Source: Deltaproteobacteria bacterium (GTDB lineage Bacteria > Desulfobacterota > UBA8473). Taken from it: a stretch of DNA of 9,284 bases. The stretch covers positions 1 to 9,284 of the forward strand of contig DAOWME010000111.1 of the NCBI GenBank assembly GCA_030643245.1, in the 5' to 3' direction. Of this stretch, positions 6,937 to 9,284 are shown piece by piece (the stretch's first letter is position 1; the number at the start of each line of letters is the position of its first letter). Both the position numbers and the translations under genes were made by a program. The notes under the pieces were generated by a model that did not search any database, was not told the DNA's origin, and saw nothing but the letters and a program-made list of their open reading frames with translations.

Positions 6937-7154
6937 TGAGCTATGATAAGTACTTATCAGAAGGTTATCCAATAGGCTCAGGTGTTGTTGAATCGGCATG
7001 CAGTCACGTAGTTAAGGATAGAACGGAAATATCAGGGGCTCGACGGGGCGATAAAAAAGCGCAAATACAAGCCTTTTTTCTGGCTCCATTCCGCTCCAGA
7101 GGATCTTCGACACTAATCAATAAGCCATCAGCAAGACGAAGGAAAAACGACTAA
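6921..7154 (+). pseudogene. C-terminal remnant of an ISKra4-like transposase
   Basis: The frame containing ATG 6936 is open from 6921 and reads YDKYLSEGYPIGSGVVESA, then CSHVVKDRTEISGARR. The block GYPIGSGVVE, a Cys, VVKDR and SGxRW is the conserved C-terminal end of ISKra4-type DDE transposases; the usual Trp is Arg here (TGG to CGG would be one change). Past about residue 37 of the ORF the sequence no longer resembles a transposase, so the tail may be frameshifted or unrelated. The N-terminal and central catalytic parts are absent, and no terminal inverted repeats are recognised. The ATG at 6936 overlaps the stop of the rimI remnant, so any apparent start is accidental. It is a scar, not an active element. 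Confidence 0.75.
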
Positions 7155-7201
7155 CTCTGTTTCTAGCTGAATACTGATGGCAAACCGCCCGGATTAATCC
7201 C

Positions 7202-9097
7202 GTGCAAAAAAAACAACCCGCGGTGGCGAATCTTAGACCTGATAAACTCGATTGCACCCCAGGGGCACTTCCCGCCGGACACCGGGTCAAAGCTATCGAC
7301 CTTCAAAATATCGATTCTTCTCCTTATCAACATCGCAAATACTTTGATGAGGATAAACTAAAAGAACTGGCAACGAGCATTCAACGAGAAGGATTAATTG
7401 AGCCGATTGTCGTACGTCCTAACCGGGAACGTTATGAACTGATTGCAGGAGAACGACGATTACGAGCCATCCGAGATTATACGGAGATGGAAACCATTGC
7501 CTGCTCGATTGTTATTGTAGATGACCTTCAAGCAAGACGGATGTCCGCTGCTGAAAACCTGCAGCGTGAAGAACTTTCTGCGATTGAGACGATTGAAGCC
7601 ATTGTGGAGATCGTGGATGCGGAACTGATCGAAGATAAAGAATATACCGCTATGGGCAAAACTCCAGCCGATCGAGTGAAAACATTATTAGGGAGTCTTG
7701 ATTCAGTAAGGAGCAGCCAAGAAAGAGGATCCGAAGTATCCACTCAGTCCAAGGCGCTATTCCATAAATTTATGGAACAGGTGGAACAAATCTTTATAAA
7801 TTTCCCTAAGCCCTTGGAATGGCGATCTTTTTACAATAATGACCTTCCCTTACTGATGGACTTTTGCGAAGAGGTCCGGGAAGTATCGATTCAACACCAC
7901 CTGAACAAATCGCAGACCAGGGCGTTGGCAAAACTCAAAGAAGCCTCAGAGGAAGAATTCCAAAGGGTTGTCACTCCTGTGTGCCGGTTTGAGCAAAGCC
8001 TATGCAGGCAGGATCAAACTTGCACAAAGTCGGAAATAGCGATCAGCGATCTGAGCGCAAGGGAGATTGAAGAAATCGGTGATAAGGCAGCCAAAAAAGA
8101 AGCCCTGATAGAACGAAATCGGCCTCGTATTAGCTCACATCTCAACCTGGAAACGAAAATTCTCACGATGAGTCGATTGGGTATCCCTATCGACCGGATT
8201 GCAGCACGACTGAAAGTCAACCGGAAAACTGCTTATAAGTATTCTGACAACCCACGTCTTGTTCAATCCATCCGGGAGCTTTTAGAGAAAGGAGTTTCTT
8301 TCCCTGAAGTGGCAAAGGAACATAGCTGTTCCGAGCCTCTGGTCTGGTCCATTGCTTTGGAAGGAAAGGGCGATCAGGAACGTTTTGAATCATTAAACTG
8401 GGGATTACGTACCTGGGATTACTGGTATTTCAATGACGTAGATCAACGCTTTGGAGATGACTGGCCGGGGCGGATTCCTGCCCAATTAGTAGCTCATACC
8501 ATCTTTTACTTCACCCGGGAGGGAGACCTTGTTTTCGATCCCATGGCCGGTGGCGGAGTTGTTCCCGATATCTGTCTTATCTTTTATCGAAAATGCTGGT
8601 CTTTTGATCTAATTGATCGCCCGGAAACACGCCCGGAAATCGAGGCTTATACATGGAATCCGGAAAGTCTCCTATGGCCGGTCAAGGGAAAAGAGAAACC
8701 CGACTTGATCTTCTTTGATTCCCCTTATTTCAACAAACTGGCAAGCCAGTACACAAAGGACAGTATCTCAAGTCTTTCTCGAAAAGAATATCTGGGATTC
8801 TTCCAGGAATTTTTCCCCCTGGCTCAAGAACACTCCGGGGCTGAAGCACGGATCGCTTTCCTTAATGCTGACTGAAGAGACTTTCAAGGATTGTCTGCCC
8901 TGGAAGAAGATTCTGATCAAAGTATTCTCCTCTCAGATTACATTGATCTTTTGAAAAGTTCCGGGTGGTAAATCACCCATATCATCGATTGTCCCATGTC
9001 CACACAACGATTCCAGGCAAACATCGTGAGTCAGATGCAAAAAAACCGAACTCTGGGAGTCGTTCGGCGTTCACTGATTATAGGAAGAAAGAAATGA
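7202..9097 (+). pseudogene. ParB-like / HTH / DNA methyltransferase fusion, with two in-frame stops
   Basis: The open part (557 codons from GTG 7202) has three parts. Residues 29-140 are a ParB/sulfiredoxin-like domain with YELIAGERRLRAI (GERR 83-86, the CTP-binding motif of ParB) and ENLQREEL (118-125). Residues 150-395 include LNKSQTRALAKLKEAS and a helix-turn-helix, GIPIDRIAARLKVNRKTAYKY (near 327-347), with a second possible one near 364-383. From about 400 comes a SAM methyltransferase-like domain: GRIPAQLVAHT, motif I DPMAGGG (446-452) and motif IV DSPYF (506-510). The frame stops at TGA 8873-8875 after AFLNAD, yet continues as RDFQGLSALEED to TAA 8969-8971, then THIIDCPMSTQRFQANIV and VRRSLIIGRKK to TGA 9095-9097. 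The stops sit where Trp and probably Lys would fit. The GTG has no good ribosome site, so the 5' end may also be damaged. Arg codons are mostly CGN, unlike the operon. Likely a decayed phage- or element-borne modification gene. Confidence 0.75.
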
Positions 9098-9189
9098 TGC
9101 TGACTATTAATTTGTCTACAGCCAGGGCGGAGATTATAAAGTATGGCTCTATATGGATTCCAGGTTGGTACATCAATATCCACATTTAG
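9094..9189 (+). CDS. Possible 31-aa ORF overlapping the end of the methyltransferase gene
   Basis: ATG 9094 overlaps the terminal TGA (9095-9097) as ATGA, and AGGAAG at 9082-9087 is a well-spaced ribosome site, the pattern of translational coupling. The peptide starts MMLTINLSTARAEIIKYGS and ends at TAG 9187-9189. I do not recognise it. It may be the truncated start of the next gene of the same element, or a chance ORF. Confidence 0.25.
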   Translation: MMLTINLSTARAEIIKYGSIWIPGWYINIHI

Positions 9190-9284
9190 CATTTGCAATC
9201 AGTTGATATGCCAACATGTAACCTATTGTATTATTTGCACTTTATGTTACTTGCCTCTTGTGGCAAAGCCTTAGGGTAAGTCAA
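9190..9284. other. No recognisable gene; weak inverted repeat
   Basis: The final stretch is AT-rich with stops in every frame. The only structure seen is TTGCC (9251-9255), a 6-nt spacer and GGCAA (9262-9266). There is no T-run after it, so a terminator is not supported. Confidence 0.35.

Noticed and set aside
8873..8971. UGA read as Trp or other stop-codon recoding in the fusion gene
   Set aside because: TGA ends kdsC, lptC and hpf at normal family lengths, and the second internal stop is TAA, which cannot be explained by the same recoding.
8965..9189. Plus-strand ORF starting at 8965 in another frame
   Set aside because: Its first part runs opposite in frame to the convincing methyltransferase C-terminus; only the portion from 9094 has a plausible start site.

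Overview
The window looks like a chromosomal segment of a Gram-negative, sulfate-reducer-like deltaproteobacterium (Desulfobacterota). This is inferred from gene order: Kdo synthesis and LPS transport genes run directly into rpoN, hpf, ptsN, rapZ and a mannose-family EIIA. No rRNA or other phylogenetic marker is present, so the taxon is an inference. Base composition is moderate and Arg codons in the operon are often AGA/AGG.

Region 1 (1-6570) is a compact, intact plus-strand operon. It begins with the tail of an unrecognised gene. Then come kdsC, lptC, lptA, lptB, rpoN, hpf (long form), ptsN, rapZ and a PTS EIIA of the mannose family. Most junctions are 0-60 nt (lptA/lptB and ptsN/rapZ abut exactly); the only large gap is the 182 nt between rapZ and EIIA. 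The first half makes Kdo and moves LPS to the outer membrane. The second half couples sigma-54, ribosome hibernation and PTS phosphoryl signalling with the RapZ regulator, which in enterobacteria controls amino-sugar supply for envelope synthesis.

Region 2 (6571-7201) is decayed. A rimI-like N-acetyltransferase gene carries an in-frame TAA at 6748-6750 and is cut off near 6921-6936, where it joins the C-terminal remnant of an ISKra4-like transposase. None of the expected PTS partners (EIIB, EIIC, EIID, HPr, EI) follows EIIA here.

Region 3 (7202-9284) has a different codon style, with Arg mostly CGN, and holds a large accessory gene. It encodes a ParB/sulfiredoxin-like domain, a central segment with helix-turn-helix motifs, and a SAM-dependent DNA methyltransferase-like domain. 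The open frame stops at a TGA (8873-8875), but the same frame continues with convincing protein sequence through a second stop (TAA 8969-8971) to a final TGA at 9095-9097, so it is best read as a pseudogene with two nonsense mutations. A 31-codon ORF overlaps its true end by ATGA. The last ~95 nt hold no gene I can recognise.

The most interesting object is the ParB-HTH-methyltransferase fusion next to a transposase scar. It appears to be a decayed mobile or phage-type modification gene, not a functioning new system.
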